Shown here: one piece after another, positions 19,704-30,244 of the stretch
How the letters are laid out: each line of letters starts with the position of its first letter
Position numbering within the stretch: position 1 is the stretch's first letter
DNA from: Gammaproteobacteria bacterium
GTDB taxonomy: Bacteria > Pseudomonadota > Gammaproteobacteria > Thiohalospirales > Thiohalospiraceae
Direction of reading: 5' to 3'
DNA length: 64,000 nt
Assembly: GCA_015491735.1 (NCBI GenBank)
Contig: WFVH01000023.1
Span: 21,297-85,296, forward strand
Program-made: the position numbers and the translations under genes
Notes under the pieces: model-generated
The model's input: the letters and a program-made list of their open reading frames with translations, nothing else
Told to the model about the DNA's origin: nothing
The model's database searches: none

Positions 19704-20426
19704 TTAACGATAGAGGAGGCTCCCGCCAAATAGCATGGTCAATATAACAGGATACAACCACTGAAGACAGGGTGGCCACTCCTGCTCGACAACATTCATC
19801 GACCTGGAAGGGAGCGTTTCAGCACGATGGATGATGGCCTGGAACAGTCCGGCCATGGCGCATGCAACACGCGAAATTTTTCTTCCTTCTACCGAGAACG
19901 TTCTCATCTGCTGCTGCAGCAAAGCCTGAATCTCATCGACGCTATCCAGAACCAGCACCATTCTCAGCGCAAGGCGATCCCTCTCCAACCCGAAGAGGCT
20001 TAGAGGCCCCACAAGCCACCGGATAGCGCCAATCAGCTCTTCCCGGCTGGTCGTGTGCAAAAGCAGGTTGACCAGAACGACGATCAGCGCCAATGTTGCA
20101 ATGCGCAACGCCGCCTCCCCCACACCTTCAGTTGTAGGAGAATACTCCTGCAGCAGCGGAACAAGCGGCACACCGGGAGTAAACCACAAATAGGTCACTG
20201 CAATGGAGATAAAGAGCCAGCGCATACGGCGCAACATCTTCCAGGCAGAACGAAGATCGAAGCGGATGCCGTAAAGATAGAGGAAGACAAATATCATCAG
20301 GGCAGACACGATAACGTCCACGCGAGCCTGCGTAAGAAACAGCGCAAACAGCAGAAAACAGACAATTTTAATGACGGGGTGCATCTTGCCGGAGTCTACG
20401 GATAAATTCACAAGCAACGACCTCAA
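19704..20426 (-). CDS. Predicted membrane protein, CbiQ/EcfT-like
   Basis: 240 residues from a TTG with GAGG upstream (20426); an ATG at 20384 would remove 14 residues. It has five or so membrane segments. The opening KMHPVIKIVCFLLFALFL and the layout (four to five helices, a cytoplasmic helical region, a last helix) resemble the transmembrane T component of energy-coupling-factor transporters. The ARG-type coupling motifs are not clear, and no ECF ATPase or S component lies nearby, so the assignment is tentative. It is inserted between fimV and truA. Confidence 0.5.
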   Translation of the reverse strand: MRSLLVNLSVDSGKMHPVIKIVCFLLFALFLTQARVDVIVSALMIFVFLYLYGIRFDLRSAWKMLRRMRWLFISIAVTYLWFTPGVPLVPLLQEYSPTTEGVGEAALRIATLALIVVLVNLLLHTTSREELIGAIRWLVGPLSLFGLERDRLALRMVLVLDSVDEIQALLQQQMRTFSVEGRKISRVACAMAGLFQAIIHRAETLPSRSMNVVEQEWPPCLQWLYPVILTMLFGGSLLYR

Positions 20427-20480
20427 CCCGGCTTACCCCTGTAAACCGCCGTTTCTCCGCAGAAAAATGATTATTGGCTT

Positions 20481-20632
20481 GTAACTATTCAGCTCACCCC
20501 TGAAATCCGCCATTTCCGCGTTGAAAAAGGGTCATTTACACGCGTAAACTCCCATTTTTCGCCTTGAACTGACGAATTTCAGGGGCAATCTGAACAGTTA
20601 CCGGCTTGTTTCATACGATGCTGAATAGTTAC
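20481..20632 (+). mobile_element. GTAA-ended MITE, copy B (152 bp)
   Basis: Starts GTAACTATTCAGC and ends GCTGAATAGTTAC, perfect 13-bp terminal inverted repeats. It is flanked by an exact 8-bp duplication ATTGGCTT (20473-20480 and 20633-20640). GTAA tips and 8-bp duplications are the signature of IS66-family transposition. No reading frame of note, so it is non-autonomous. It sits between fimV and the downstream membrane protein gene on the minus strand. Confidence 0.93.
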
Positions 20633-20786
20633 ATTGGCTTACTGTAAGCTCTCGTATCTTCGCTTTGAAGCGCCCCCCCGAGGCAATCCGCGCAGTTACT
20701 TCCCAATCGTACAAACCCGTGGGGGGATGGATTCGCTACATCTCAATCCGAGCTAAAACAGCTGATTCCCGAACATCAACGGCCGC

Positions 20787-23654
20787 TCACCGACCACCCG
20801 CTTCGGAGATCTGCCCCAACAGTTCGGCAGCTTTCTGTTTTTGGGTTCTATCCCCTTCCTCATTCACTTCATCAAGAATGTTACGGGCAGCCTCCGCATC
20901 CCCCATTTCGATATAGGCCTTGGCAAGATCCAGCTTGGTACCAATCTCATCGACATCATCAAGCAGTTCATCATCCTCCGACATCGCATCGTATTCACTA
21001 AGCGCCGGGAAGGACTGCTCCTCAATTTCATCAAGCTGCTCATCCAGCTCAAGCAGTTCATCTTCGCTTTCCGATGCAAACGATTCATGTTCGGATGACA
21101 GCTGATTGGCGATATTTTCAGCTTCGGACGCCAGCTCTTCAATCGCTTCCGCCTCGCCGAGCGGGGATTCACTTGCTTCCTCACCTCCGCCTCGCGGAGT
21201 AAAGGCAAGTACTTCTCCGTTCGCATCCGCCCCCTCTTCCGGCTCGACAGAATCTTCGGAACTCGCAACCTGACGGGCTTCGATGGCATCTGAGAGATTG
21301 AAGTCGATATCCTCCTCCACCTCCGGTTTGCCACCCTGATCATCAAGGATCTCCTCCTCCATGTGGAAAGTCCGGGATGTCTCATCCGTTTCATCTATCT
21401 GGAACTCCACGTCCCAGGCACCATCGGAAGGTTGCTCATCATCCTCCTGCCCGGTTCCGGAACCAACCGGCGCCACAGTGTCAGTGGATGCGTCTCCCAG
21501 CACTTCGCCAATAAGCTGATCTTCATCGTCTTTTTTCAGTGACGATTCGCGAAGCTCGCTCTCGATATCATCCCACTCTCCGGAGTGGGCCGCCCCGTCG
21601 GCAGACCCGGAAGAAAACCCGCTATCGCCCCCCACTTCATCCCCAAAAGCCGGCGCACTGCTGAACAGGGCATGCGCTGGTATCAGTGCAGCCCCCATGG
21701 CGGCGACCTTGCTCCAGCGGACCGGATCCGAACCGCGCGTCAGGCTGTGAAGCGCTTCCGCCTCACGCGAGAACCCTTCCTTGTTTTTCATTTCATAATG
21801 AATTTCCAGAAGACGATAACGATAGTCCTCATTATCCGGTTCTCTTTGAATGGCGTCGGTCAGCTGCGCTACGGCGGCCGCATGCTTGCCGGCATCCACA
21901 TGGGCATCGACCTGGGACAAAACCGTTTCCCCTGGCTCAGTAACAGCGCTGCCCGTTGCGGCTTCTTCAGAGGGAAACGCTGCCCTGTCTTCCGCTGCGA
22001 CCAGCGTAGCCATCGCCCGCTTCTCTTCGCTACGGCGCCGGAACATTAACCATGACCATGCCAGCAGCAAAAGAATCACGCCGCCAAGAACACCCATCAA
22101 CTGAGGGCTGCGATTGAGTTTCGCCATCAACCCCTCTTCCGCTCCCTCCGCTTCGCCGGCCAGCCCGGCAGCGTTGGCGTCCGCCACTTTCTGCTGCATG
22201 GCAGCCAGTTCGGTATCCTTGACGGAAACCACCCGCTGTGCACTGGCAATCTGCTCTTCAAGAGCGGCCAGCTTCTCTCTCAGCACCTGATTCTGGGCGC
22301 TGCCGGCGCCGCTCTTCTCTATCTCGGCCAGAATCTCATCCCGCATGGCCTGGAGTTCACCCGCGCTCTTGGCCGCAAGACTCTCCCCTTCTGCCACTTC
22401 GCCCTCGGCGCTTCCCGCACTGTCGGCCACCGCCGGGGCAGCCGGCTCGATCTCATCCGGGCTGACCAGTGTCAACTGCGGGCCGTCTTGCGCAGGCGCC
22501 GAGGCATCGGCGGTTTCTCCGGGGCCGGCATCCGCTTCGGCCACACCTGTATCCTCGCCCTGCGTAACCACGTTTTTCGCCAGCATCTGCTTGTAGTCCT
22601 GCCATGCACGATACTGCTGCCAAAACTCGTTTCTCGCCGTGGTCTTGTCGATGGCCGAGAGTTCGGCCTCATCTTCAATCCGCAGAATAGAGCCGCTCTT
22701 AAGGTTATTCAGATTATCCTTGATGAAAGCAGACGGGTTGTTGTAGAAGAGCGCCATCATCACCTGATAGACACTCACCGACCGGTCACCCCGCATCTGC
22801 TCGGCTATCGACCACAAGGTATCCCCCTGTTCGACCGAGTAGGTCAGCGGGGCAAATACGTCAGCAACAACCTCGTTACCGACAGACACATCGTCCACAT
22901 CAACGAACGGCTCCCCCTGTCCGGGCGAAACCACCGGCTCTGTTTCAGCAATGGGCAGCTCGGCCTCTTCATCGAAAACCGGCTCGATCACTTCGGGCGC
23001 AGGCTCGAGCAGCCCCTCTTCCGCCACCGGTGGCAACACCTCCGGCAGAGGTTCTGGTTCGATAATCTCCGGTTCGATGATTTCAGGCTCGACGATCTCC
23101 GGCGCAATCAGCCCTTCATCATCGACTGGCGGTAACGCTGGCTCTACGACAGCAGGAGGCTCCGGTGCATCCGGCACGACAGGAGGCGCAGCAATCGCCG
23201 GCTCTGTCGCCGAGACGACGGGCGCCTCGATAATGGGGGTATCCTCCCCTGTCAGTTCGGGCGGATCGAGTAACACCGTGTACTCGCGCAATACCCGGCC
23301 ACGTCCCCAGTTGGCCTCGATCAAAAAATTGAGATACGGGTCATGAATTGGTTCCGGAGTGGTAATGCGGATAGCCGCACCGCCGGCAGGTTTCTCTATC
23401 ACCTCGAAAGAAAGCAGTTTGACAGCTGCGGCGGGCTTGATTCCTACCCGGGCAAAATCTTCGCTGGAAGCCAGTCTTACCTGCAAGGAATCAAGAACAG
23501 ACCTGCTGGCGGAGGTCAGCGCGATCTCCGCATCAAAAGGCTCCTCCAGGGACGAGCGCACCTTGATATCACCAAGCCCGAGCGCATAGGCTCCGGCGGG
23601 CAACATAAAAAGCAGGACAAGCAATGTCCGAATCATTCCCTTTGTAACAGCCAT
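20787..23654 (-). CDS. fimV: FimV/HubP-type polar/type IV pilus assembly protein
   Basis: 955 residues from ATG 23654. A signal peptide ends in AYALGLGDIKV, the hallmark FimV N-terminus. It is followed by the FimV N-terminal domain, a long Pro/Glu-rich linker, a LysM peptidoglycan-binding domain (YSVEQGDTLWSIAEQM), a coiled coil with Ala/Glu repeats, one membrane segment (LMGVLGGVILLLLAWSWLMF), a very acidic cytoplasmic region and the FimV C-terminal TPR-like motif (DLAKAYIEMGDAEAARNIL). It anchors polar and type IV pilus machinery. Its place after asd is the conserved one. Confidence 0.92.
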   Translation of the reverse strand: MAVTKGMIRTLLVLLFMLPAGAYALGLGDIKVRSSLEEPFDAEIALTSASRSVLDSLQVRLASSEDFARVGIKPAAAVKLLSFEVIEKPAGGAAIRITTPEPIHDPYLNFLIEANWGRGRVLREYTVLLDPPELTGEDTPIIEAPVVSATEPAIAAPPVVPDAPEPPAVVEPALPPVDDEGLIAPEIVEPEIIEPEIIEPEPLPEVLPPVAEEGLLEPAPEVIEPVFDEEAELPIAETEPVVSPGQGEPFVDVDDVSVGNEVVADVFAPLTYSVEQGDTLWSIAEQMRGDRSVSVYQVMMALFYNNPSAFIKDNLNNLKSGSILRIEDEAELSAIDKTTARNEFWQQYRAWQDYKQMLAKNVVTQGEDTGVAEADAGPGETADASAPAQDGPQLTLVSPDEIEPAAPAVADSAGSAEGEVAEGESLAAKSAGELQAMRDEILAEIEKSGAGSAQNQVLREKLAALEEQIASAQRVVSVKDTELAAMQQKVADANAAGLAGEAEGAEEGLMAKLNRSPQLMGVLGGVILLLLAWSWLMFRRRSEEKRAMATLVAAEDRAAFPSEEAATGSAVTEPGETVLSQVDAHVDAGKHAAAVAQLTDAIQREPDNEDYRYRLLEIHYEMKNKEGFSREAEALHSLTRGSDPVRWSKVAAMGAALIPAHALFSSAPAFGDEVGGDSGFSSGSADGAAHSGEWDDIESELRESSLKKDDEDQLIGEVLGDASTDTVAPVGSGTGQEDDEQPSDGAWDVEFQIDETDETSRTFHMEEEILDDQGGKPEVEEDIDFNLSDAIEARQVASSEDSVEPEEGADANGEVLAFTPRGGGEEASESPLGEAEAIEELASEAENIANQLSSEHESFASESEDELLELDEQLDEIEEQSFPALSEYDAMSEDDELLDDVDEIGTKLDLAKAYIEMGDAEAARNILDEVNEEGDRTQKQKAAELLGQISEAGGR

Positions 23655-23734
23655 TCCTTTTTCCCCAGACTGAAAAATCATTTTCATACCAAAAAAATTG
23701 CAGCTGTGCATAGTGTTAGTGCTCTTAATATACC

Positions 23735-24757
23735 TTACAAATGCTTATCGGCCAATATTTCCGCCACTTGAACACTATTTAAGGCCGCCCCTTTACGCAC
23801 ATTGTCAGCTACAACCCACAGGTTCAATCCTCTTGGATGCGAGATATCCTCCCGGATGCGACCCACATAGACCGGATCGCAATCTGCCGCCTCCACAGCC
23901 GCCGTGGGATAGCCGTCCGGTTCACGCCTATCCACCACGGCGACACCCGGCGCCTTCTCCAGTAACCGGCGCGCCTCATCGGCGCGGATTTTCTGCCGGG
24001 TTTCGATGTGCAATGCCTCGGAATGGCCATAGAATACAGGAACACGGACGGCGGTGGGGTTGACCTGTATCACATTATCTTCAAAAATCTTCCGGGTTTC
24101 CCAGACCATCTTCATCTCCTCCTTGGTGTAGCCGTTATCGAGGAACAGATCGATATGGGGAATGACGTTGAAGGCGATCTGTTTCGGATAGACCCTCGAC
24201 TCGACAGGTTTGGCGTTGAGCAGGTTGGCCGTCTGGGAGGCCAGCTCCTCAATGGCCTCCTTGCCGGTGCCGGATACCGCCTGATAGGTGGCGACATTGA
24301 TCCGCTCGATTCCCACCGCATCGTGGATCGGCTTCAACGCAACCAGCATCTGGATGGTGGAGCAGTTGGGATTGGCGATAACGCCGCGCTCGCGGAAACC
24401 GGCGATAGCGTGCGGATTCACCTCCGGCACCACCAGCGGAATGTCATCATCGTAACGGAAGTGAGAGGTGTTATCGATCACCACGCAACCCGCCTGCGCG
24501 GCCTTTGGCGCATATTCCGCAGAGACCGGGCCGCCCGCCGAGAACAGTCCAATCTGCGCCTTGGAGAAATCGAACCCGGCCAGGTCGCCAATGGTAACCG
24601 ATCTCCCCTTGAACTGAACCCTTTTGCCAGCAGAGCGATGGCTGGCCAGGGGGTAAAGATTTCGTACCGGGAAATCCCGCTGCTCCAGGATGGCAATCAT
24701 GGTCTCCCCGACAGCGCCGGTGGCGCCCACGACGGCAACATCAAACATTTTTCTCAT
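23735..24757 (-). CDS. asd: Aspartate-semialdehyde dehydrogenase
   Basis: 340 residues. Asd reduces aspartyl phosphate to aspartate semialdehyde, the branch point to lysine, diaminopimelate, threonine and methionine. The NADP-binding [10 protein letters not shown] at residues 11-20 and the catalytic cysteine in NPNCSTIQ are present. It overlaps leuB by 4 bp. Confidence 0.96.
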   Translation of the reverse strand: MRKMFDVAVVGATGAVGETMIAILEQRDFPVRNLYPLASHRSAGKRVQFKGRSVTIGDLAGFDFSKAQIGLFSAGGPVSAEYAPKAAQAGCVVIDNTSHFRYDDDIPLVVPEVNPHAIAGFRERGVIANPNCSTIQMLVALKPIHDAVGIERINVATYQAVSGTGKEAIEELASQTANLLNAKPVESRVYPKQIAFNVIPHIDLFLDNGYTKEEMKMVWETRKIFEDNVIQVNPTAVRVPVFYGHSEALHIETRQKIRADEARRLLEKAPGVAVVDRREPDGYPTAAVEAADCDPVYVGRIREDISHPRGLNLWVVADNVRKGAALNSVQVAEILADKHL

Positions 24758-25842
24758 CGACTCTGCTCCAACAAGGCGGCAACCACCGCATCACCCATCT
24801 GCCCCGTGCTGACCCGCTGGCACCCTTCGCTGTATATATCCGCGGTGCGCAGCCCCAGCTCCAGTACCCGTTGCACTGCATTCTCAATCCGTTGCGCCAG
24901 CATCTGTTCACCCAGCGAGTAGCGCAACAGCATCGCCACCGACAAGATGGTCGCCAGTGGGTTGGCGACCTGCTGTCCGGCAATATCCGGGGCAGAACCG
25001 TGGATCGGCTCGTACATACCCTTGTTCTGCTCATCCAGCGATGCCGACGGCAGCATGCCGATCGAACCGGTCAGCATGGCCGCTGCATCCGACAGGATAT
25101 CGCCGAACATGTTGCCGGTGACCACCACATCGAACTGTTTCGGCGCCCGCACAAGCTGCATGGCGGCATTGTCCACATACATGTGGCTCAGATCCACCTG
25201 GGGATAGTCCGCAGCCAGCGTCTGCATCACCTCCCGCCACAGCTCGGTACACTCCAGCACGTTAGCCTTGTCCACCGAGGTAACCCGGCGGTCACGCTGC
25301 ATGGCGATCTCGAAAGCCACCTTGCCGATGCGGCGTATCTCGGACTCGGAATAGATCAGTGTGTTGTACCCTTGGCGCTCACCGCCAGCGAGGGTACGGA
25401 CACCACGCGGCTTGCCGAAATAGATCCCGCCGGTCAGCTCGCGCACAATCATGATATCCAGCCCGGACACCACCTCGGCCTTCAGGGTGGAGGCCGAGGC
25501 CAGCTGCGGATAGAGAACGGCCGGGCGCAGATTGGCAAACAGCTCCAGCGCTGCGCGGATCCCCAGCAGCCCCTTTTCCGGACGAACCGAAATATCCAGC
25601 GACTCCCATTTGGGGCCACCGACGGCGCCGAGCAGAACCGCATCTGCTGCACGGGCCAGATCCAGCGTTGCCTCGGGCAGCGGGTGACCGGTGGCATCAT
25701 AGGCGGCGCCACCAATCAATCCCCGCTCCAGTTCGACAGCAAGGCCGAACGCCTGCCGCAATGCGTCCAGCACCTTGACCGCCTCGGCGACAATTTCCGG
25801 TCCAATTCCGTCTCCGGGGAGAACAAGCAGTTTTTTTGTCAT
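24754..25842 (-). CDS. leuB: 3-isopropylmalate dehydrogenase
   Basis: 362 residues. It oxidatively decarboxylates 3-isopropylmalate in leucine synthesis. Motifs visible are GDGIGPEI near the N-terminus, the substrate arginines ([21 protein letters not shown]), DKANVLE and GSAPDIAG. It overlaps leuD and asd by 4 bp each, so leuD-leuB-asd are translationally coupled. Confidence 0.97.
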   Translation of the reverse strand: MTKKLLVLPGDGIGPEIVAEAVKVLDALRQAFGLAVELERGLIGGAAYDATGHPLPEATLDLARAADAVLLGAVGGPKWESLDISVRPEKGLLGIRAALELFANLRPAVLYPQLASASTLKAEVVSGLDIMIVRELTGGIYFGKPRGVRTLAGGERQGYNTLIYSESEIRRIGKVAFEIAMQRDRRVTSVDKANVLECTELWREVMQTLAADYPQVDLSHMYVDNAAMQLVRAPKQFDVVVTGNMFGDILSDAAAMLTGSIGMLPSASLDEQNKGMYEPIHGSAPDIAGQQVANPLATILSVAMLLRYSLGEQMLAQRIENAVQRVLELGLRTADIYSEGCQRVSTGQMGDAVVAALLEQSR

Positions 25843-26489
25843 TGACCTACATCCATAAATAGCCAGGGAGCCTGCTCCTTGCGCCGCCGCTCGTACGCCC
25901 GGATTTCATCGGCATACTGCAGGGTCAGACCGATCTCGTCCAGCCCGTTGAGCAGACAGCGCTTGCGGAAGGCATCGACTGAAAAGGGATAAACGGTGCC
26001 ATCAGCTGTTGTTACCGTCTGCGCCGCCAGATCAACCTTGAGCCGGTAACCGGGTTGCGCTGCCACCGCTGTGAACAGCTGCTCCACTATATCCGCCGCC
26101 AGAACAACGGGAAGAATGCCGTTCTTGAAGCAGTTATTATAAAAGATATCCGCAAAACCCGGCGCAATAATCACCCGGAAACCATAATCAAGCAGCGCCC
26201 AGGGGGCATGTTCCCGGCTGGAGCCGCAACCAAAATTGTCCCGGGCCAGCAGGATCTGCGCTCCTTGATAACGCGGCTGGTTGAGGACAAAATCCGGGTT
26301 CAACGGCCGCGAGCTGTTGTCCATACCCGGCTCTCCACTGTCCAGATAACGCCACTCATCAAACAGGTTGGAGCCGAAGCCGCTGCGCTGAATCGATTTC
26401 AGAAACTGTTTGGGGATGATGGCGTCGGTATCCACATTGGCCCGATCCAGTGGCGCGACGATGCCATCGAGGGTGCTGAATTTATCCAT
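25839..26489 (-). CDS. leuD: 3-isopropylmalate dehydratase small subunit
   Basis: 216 residues, normal for the small (swivelling) subunit. [17 protein letters not shown] and the active-site segment [16 protein letters not shown] are present. It works with LeuC to isomerise 2- to 3-isopropylmalate. A PEBP-family gene separates it from leuC, which is unusual. Confidence 0.96.
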   Translation of the reverse strand: MDKFSTLDGIVAPLDRANVDTDAIIPKQFLKSIQRSGFGSNLFDEWRYLDSGEPGMDNSSRPLNPDFVLNQPRYQGAQILLARDNFGCGSSREHAPWALLDYGFRVIIAPGFADIFYNNCFKNGILPVVLAADIVEQLFTAVAAQPGYRLKVDLAAQTVTTADGTVYPFSVDAFRKRCLLNGLDEIGLTLQYADEIRAYERRRKEQAPWLFMDVGQ

Positions 26490-26525
26490 GAGGTTATCTC
26501 TATATAATATACGCTACAGGCTGAC

Positions 26526-27074
26526 TCAACGCGCGTAATAGGCAACCAATGAAGCCTTGGCCAGGGCGTTCCGGTTGAGCATAAACCCGACCAGCGCGGG
26601 CATGGCGTTACTATCCAGCTCCAGTTTGTCGACCTTGAGTGCGTAGACCGTAAAGAGATAACGGTGCGCACTATCCCCTTGTGGCGGGCAGGCGCCACCA
26701 TAACCGGCAACGCCAAAACTGGTTACGCTTTGTACCGCCCCCTTTGGCGCAAGCCCACTTTCGATATTCCCGGCGCCGGCCTTAAGCGAGGTAACATTTT
26801 TCGGAATATCGAAAATCAGCCAGTGCCACCAGCCGCTTCCGCTGGGGGCATCCGGATCATAGACCGTCACCGCAAAACTCCGGGTGCCCTCCGGCGCATT
26901 TTCCCATTTCAGTTGTGGTGAAATATTCTTTCCGTTACAGCCGAAACCGGAAAACACTTGCGCTTCCGACAGCTGGCCGCTGACATCACTGCTGAAGAGG
27001 GTAAAGCCTTCCGCCAAGACGGACTCTCCGATCAGCAACCACCCGCATACAATCACAAATGCAAGCTTTTTCAT
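26526..27074 (-). CDS. Exported PEBP-family (YbhB/YbcL-like) protein
   Basis: 182 residues with a signal peptide ([19 protein letters not shown]). The core carries the bacterial PEBP/Raf-kinase-inhibitor-like signature ([14 protein letters not shown], then [10 protein letters not shown] and [10 protein letters not shown]). These small proteins bind anionic ligands; their bacterial role is poorly known. Its start overlaps the leuC stop by 4 bp and it precedes leuD by 36 bp, so it must be expressed with the leucine operon. Confidence 0.88.
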   Translation of the reverse strand: MKKLAFVIVCGWLLIGESVLAEGFTLFSSDVSGQLSEAQVFSGFGCNGKNISPQLKWENAPEGTRSFAVTVYDPDAPSGSGWWHWLIFDIPKNVTSLKAGAGNIESGLAPKGAVQSVTSFGVAGYGGACPPQGDSAHRYLFTVYALKVDKLELDSNAMPALVGFMLNRNALAKASLVAYYAR

Positions 27075-28492
27075 CGTTGTTGCTCCTGTATTATCTGCCG
27101 GACATCGATAAAATGCCCGGCCACCGCAGCCGCCGCCGCCATGGCGGGGCTTACCAGATGGGTACGCCCGCCCTGCCCCTGGCGCCCCTCAAAATTACGG
27201 TTGGAGGTGGAGGCGCAACGCTCGCCCGGCTCCAACCGGTCGGCATTCATTGCCAGGCACATCGAGCAGCCCGGCTCACGCCACTCGAAACCGGCATCAA
27301 TAAAGATCCGATCCAGCCCCTCCTGCTCGGCCTGCTGTTTCACCAGACCGGAGCCAGGCACCACCAGTGCCTGGCGAATGCCGGCCGCTACCTTGCGGCC
27401 GCGCACCACTTCTGCGGCTGCTCGCAGATCCTCAATCCGCCCATTGGTACAGGAACCGATGAATACCTTATCGGGCCGGATACCAGTAACCGGTTCTCCT
27501 GCTTGCAACCCCATATAAACCAGTGCGCGCTCCATCCCCTCCCGTTTGACCGGGTCGGACTCCAGCCGCGGATCAGGAACCGTACCGTCAACCGGCACAA
27601 CCATCTCCGGTGACGTTCCCCAGGTAACCTGCGGCCGGATGGTGGTGGCGTCGATAGACACCTCCCGATCGAACAACGCATCGGCATCACTGTGCAACTC
27701 ACGCCAAGCGACAACAGCGCGCTCCCACATCTCGCCAGCAGGCGCCCAGGGCCGGCCCCTGACATACTCGATGGTCTTGTCATCCACCGCCACCATCCCG
27801 GCACGGGCGCCAGCCTCGATCGCCATGTTGCACACCGTCATGCGCCCCTCCATGGAGAGATTCCGAATCGCTTCGCCGGCAAATTCGATGGCATAACCGG
27901 TACCCCCGGCAGTACCAATCTCGCCGATTACCGCCAGTACGATATCCTTGGCGGTCACACCCGCGCCCACCTTGCCATCAACAGTGACCCGCATGTTGTT
28001 CGACTTCTTCTGCAGCAGACACTGGGTAGCCAGGACATGCTCCACCTCGGAGGTGCCGATACCATGCGCCAACGCGCCCAGGGCTCCATGCGTCGAGGTG
28101 TGGGAATCACCGCAGACGACGGTCATCCCCGGCAGGGTAGCCCCCTCTTCCGGACCGATGACGTGCACGATGCCCTGGCGTGGATCATCCATCCTGAATT
28201 CGGTAATGCCAAATTCGGCGCAGTTCCGATCCAGCGTCTCCACCTGCAACCGGGCAACGGGATCGGCGATGCCGCTGCCACGGCCCACCGTGGGCACATT
28301 GTGGTCCGGCGTTGCCAGAATGGTTCCGGTTCGCCAGGGCTTGCGGCCGGCCAGCCGCAACCCTTCGAAGGCCTGGGGCGAAGTTACCTCATGCACCAGA
28401 TGGCGATCGATATAGATCAACGCCGTACCATCAGCATCGCTGCGCACCACATGAGCGTCCCACAATTTATCGTAAAGGGTTCTGCCTGGCAT
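27071..28492 (-). CDS. leuC: 3-isopropylmalate dehydratase large subunit
   Basis: 473 residues, an aconitase-family 4Fe-4S enzyme. The cluster cysteines are visible in [11 protein letters not shown] and CSMCLAMN plus the upstream [11 protein letters not shown] segment. It has a strong ribosome site (GAGGAGAAGC) and a sigma-70-like promoter at 28518-28546. It begins the leucine operon and is divergent from a LysR-type gene. Confidence 0.97.
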   Translation of the reverse strand: MPGRTLYDKLWDAHVVRSDADGTALIYIDRHLVHEVTSPQAFEGLRLAGRKPWRTGTILATPDHNVPTVGRGSGIADPVARLQVETLDRNCAEFGITEFRMDDPRQGIVHVIGPEEGATLPGMTVVCGDSHTSTHGALGALAHGIGTSEVEHVLATQCLLQKKSNNMRVTVDGKVGAGVTAKDIVLAVIGEIGTAGGTGYAIEFAGEAIRNLSMEGRMTVCNMAIEAGARAGMVAVDDKTIEYVRGRPWAPAGEMWERAVVAWRELHSDADALFDREVSIDATTIRPQVTWGTSPEMVVPVDGTVPDPRLESDPVKREGMERALVYMGLQAGEPVTGIRPDKVFIGSCTNGRIEDLRAAAEVVRGRKVAAGIRQALVVPGSGLVKQQAEQEGLDRIFIDAGFEWREPGCSMCLAMNADRLEPGERCASTSNRNFEGRQGQGGRTHLVSPAMAAAAAVAGHFIDVRQIIQEQQR

Positions 28493-28517
28493 CTTGCTTC
28501 TCCTCTGTTACAGGCCA

Positions 28518-28546
28518 AGTCTAGTACGACCGCACTCATTACACAA
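28518..28546 (-). promoter_or_regulatory. Candidate sigma-70 promoter of leuC
   Basis: On the minus strand TTGTGT (28546-28541) and TAGACT (28523-28518) are separated by 17 bp, ending 26 bp before the leuC start. This is a reasonable -35/-10 pair with optimal spacing. Confidence 0.55.
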
Positions 28547-28575
28547 ATTCATATTTTTTATGTATTCTATAAATC
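28547..28575. promoter_or_regulatory. Candidate LysR-regulator binding site in leuC/lysR gap
   Basis: The AT-rich stretch TTCATATTTTTTATGTATT fits a T-N11-A LysR-type box with inverted CATA/ATG halves. It lies directly upstream of the proposed leuC -35 and against the start of the divergent regulator gene, the usual position for LTTR activation and autorepression. Confidence 0.4.
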
Positions 28576-29472
28576 ATGGATATACACAATCTACAGGCTT
28601 TTGTCGCCGTCGCCACTACCGGCTCTTTCTCCCGCGCCGCGGAGCAGCTCTGCCTGACCCAGCCGGCGGTAAGCAAACGGATCACGGCCCTCGAGCAACA
28701 GTTGGGGGCTCGCCTGTTCGATCGCATCGGGCGGCAGATCACACTTACCGAAGCGGGCCAAATGCTGTGGCCGCGAGCCGGCCATATTCTGGCGGAAATG
28801 GAAGACAGCCGCCGCGCCATCGCAAATCTTGACCGCGCCACCACAGGCCGCCTCGGCATCGGCACCAGCCATCATATCGGCCTGCACCGCCTGCCGCCGG
28901 TACTGCGCACGTTCACAGCAAACTATCCTGATGTCGTGCTGGATCTGCACTTCATGGACTCCGAAGCGGCCTGCCAGGCGGTGGAACGGGGGGAGCTGGA
29001 GCTGGGGATCGTCACCCTGCCGCCAACCCCCTCTCCCAACCTGCTTACCACCGCGATATGGGACGATCCCTTGAGCATTGTGGTCGACCATGAGCATCCA
29101 CTGGCGGCCCGGAAGAGACGCAACGCCACCGTGCTGGCCGAGTATAGCGCCATCCTCCCGGCCCGGGGCACCTACACGCGCGAACTGCTGGAACGGGCGG
29201 TCACGCCGCTGGATATCGAACTGCGCGTGGGCCTGTCCACCAACTACCTGGAGACCATCAAAATGATGGTTTCCGTCGGGTTGGGCTGGAGCATTTTGCC
29301 ACAAACCATGGTGGATAAAGCTATCCGGGCAATACCCATAACCGGCTTTCAACTGCAGCGCACCCTTGGCGTAGTGAGCCACACCGGACGCACCCAATCC
29401 AACGCAGCCAGAGCACTGGTCGAGCAACTGTTATCGAGGTGCTCTCTGTCCGGCGGCACTCCTGTCTACTGA
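28576..29472 (+). CDS. LysR-family transcriptional regulator
   Basis: 298 residues. The N-terminal winged helix-turn-helix (LQAFVAVATTGSFSRAAEQL, CLTQPAVSKRITALE) is followed by the two-lobed effector domain. It is divergent from leuC with an 83-bp shared control region, so the likely target is the leucine operon, possibly with a leucine-pathway intermediate as effector, but the sequence does not name it. Confidence 0.9.
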   Translation: MDIHNLQAFVAVATTGSFSRAAEQLCLTQPAVSKRITALEQQLGARLFDRIGRQITLTEAGQMLWPRAGHILAEMEDSRRAIANLDRATTGRLGIGTSHHIGLHRLPPVLRTFTANYPDVVLDLHFMDSEAACQAVERGELELGIVTLPPTPSPNLLTTAIWDDPLSIVVDHEHPLAARKRRNATVLAEYSAILPARGTYTRELLERAVTPLDIELRVGLSTNYLETIKMMVSVGLGWSILPQTMVDKAIRAIPITGFQLQRTLGVVSHTGRTQSNAARALVEQLLSRCSLSGGTPVY

Positions 29473-29604
29473 GTCCAGCAGCGATATCGATTGAACCTAT
29501 TGAAAGACAAATTGACAAAGGAGGTTGCAAAACCGATCCTGCTCGGCAGGAATGGCGAGCATATCAAGGGAAAACTGAATAAGTACACAAAAGGGTTATT
29601 ACAT

Positions 29605-29704
29605 GTAACTATTCAGCATAGTATGAAACAAGCCGGTAACTGTTCAGATTGCCCCTGAAATTCGCCTTGAACTGACGACTTGCAGGGGTGAGCTGAATAG
29701 TTAC
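29605..29704 (-). mobile_element. GTAA-ended MITE, copy C (100 bp)
   Basis: GTAACTATTCAGC...GCTGAATAGTTAC with a shortened centre, in the orientation opposite to copies B and D. It is flanked by an exact 8-bp duplication TATTACAT (29597-29604 and 29705-29712). It ends only 18 bp before the glutaredoxin-like ATG, so it has entered that gene's 5' control region. Confidence 0.93.
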
Positions 29705-29722
29705 TATTACATTATATAAAGC

Positions 29723-30109
29723 ATGAGACTCGTTATCCGATATTTCTTTAAAGGCGTTCGCGCCCTCCTCGGCCCGATTCTGTTGGCAGCTGACCGGCTG
29801 ACCGCGCCGCGCGGCATCAGGCGCGACCCGCAAACACAGCAGCACATCGATGCGCTGACAAAAAGCCTCGCCCTATACCACTTTCCTACCTGCCCGTTCT
29901 GCATCAAAACACGGCGCACCATCAAACGCCTGTCACTCAACATCGAAACCCGTGATGCCAAAAATGATACCGTCAACCGTCGGGAGCTGCTGAACGGTGG
30001 CGGAGAAATCAAGGTTCCCTGCCTCCGGATCAGTAAAGAAGGAGGCAGCGAGGAGTGGCTGTACGAATCAGACGAAATCATCAGATATCTGCAAACACGT
30101 TTTTCATAG
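29723..30109 (+). CDS. Glutaredoxin-like protein with N-terminal extension
   Basis: 128 residues. A ~45-residue N-terminal extension with a hydrophobic stretch (FFKGVRALLGPILLAAD) may tether it to the membrane. It is followed by a glutaredoxin/GST-N fold: LYHFPTCPFCIKTRR carries a CPFC redox motif (about 56-59), then VPCLRI with the cis-proline, and SDEIIRYL. It probably reduces disulfides or glutathione mixed disulfides. It converges on the ATP-grasp gene of the neighbouring cluster. A MITE lies in its leader. Confidence 0.85.
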   Translation: MRLVIRYFFKGVRALLGPILLAADRLTAPRGIRRDPQTQQHIDALTKSLALYHFPTCPFCIKTRRTIKRLSLNIETRDAKNDTVNRRELLNGGGEIKVPCLRISKEGGSEEWLYESDEIIRYLQTRFS

Positions 30110-30244
30110 CCCCGGATCCAAACGGAATAAATACTCCACGACCTGCCACCTTCTCCCCTACCCCTTCCCCCGGCTGGAGAAGGGTCTGGACAGGGGTTAA
30201 CCAAGCCAACGCCCGGATATTCGGAGCGGTTGCCAAACCCGGCC

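Noticed and set aside
20920..21105. Plus-strand Ser-rich reading frame opposite fimV
   Set aside because: It is the antisense of the Glu/Asp-rich acidic region of fimV, a codon-bias artefact.
30120..30240. Family-2 repeat remnant after the glutaredoxin gene
   Set aside because: CAGGGGTTAACC is present but does not match the CCGGC part of the tip, and no second end is visible.
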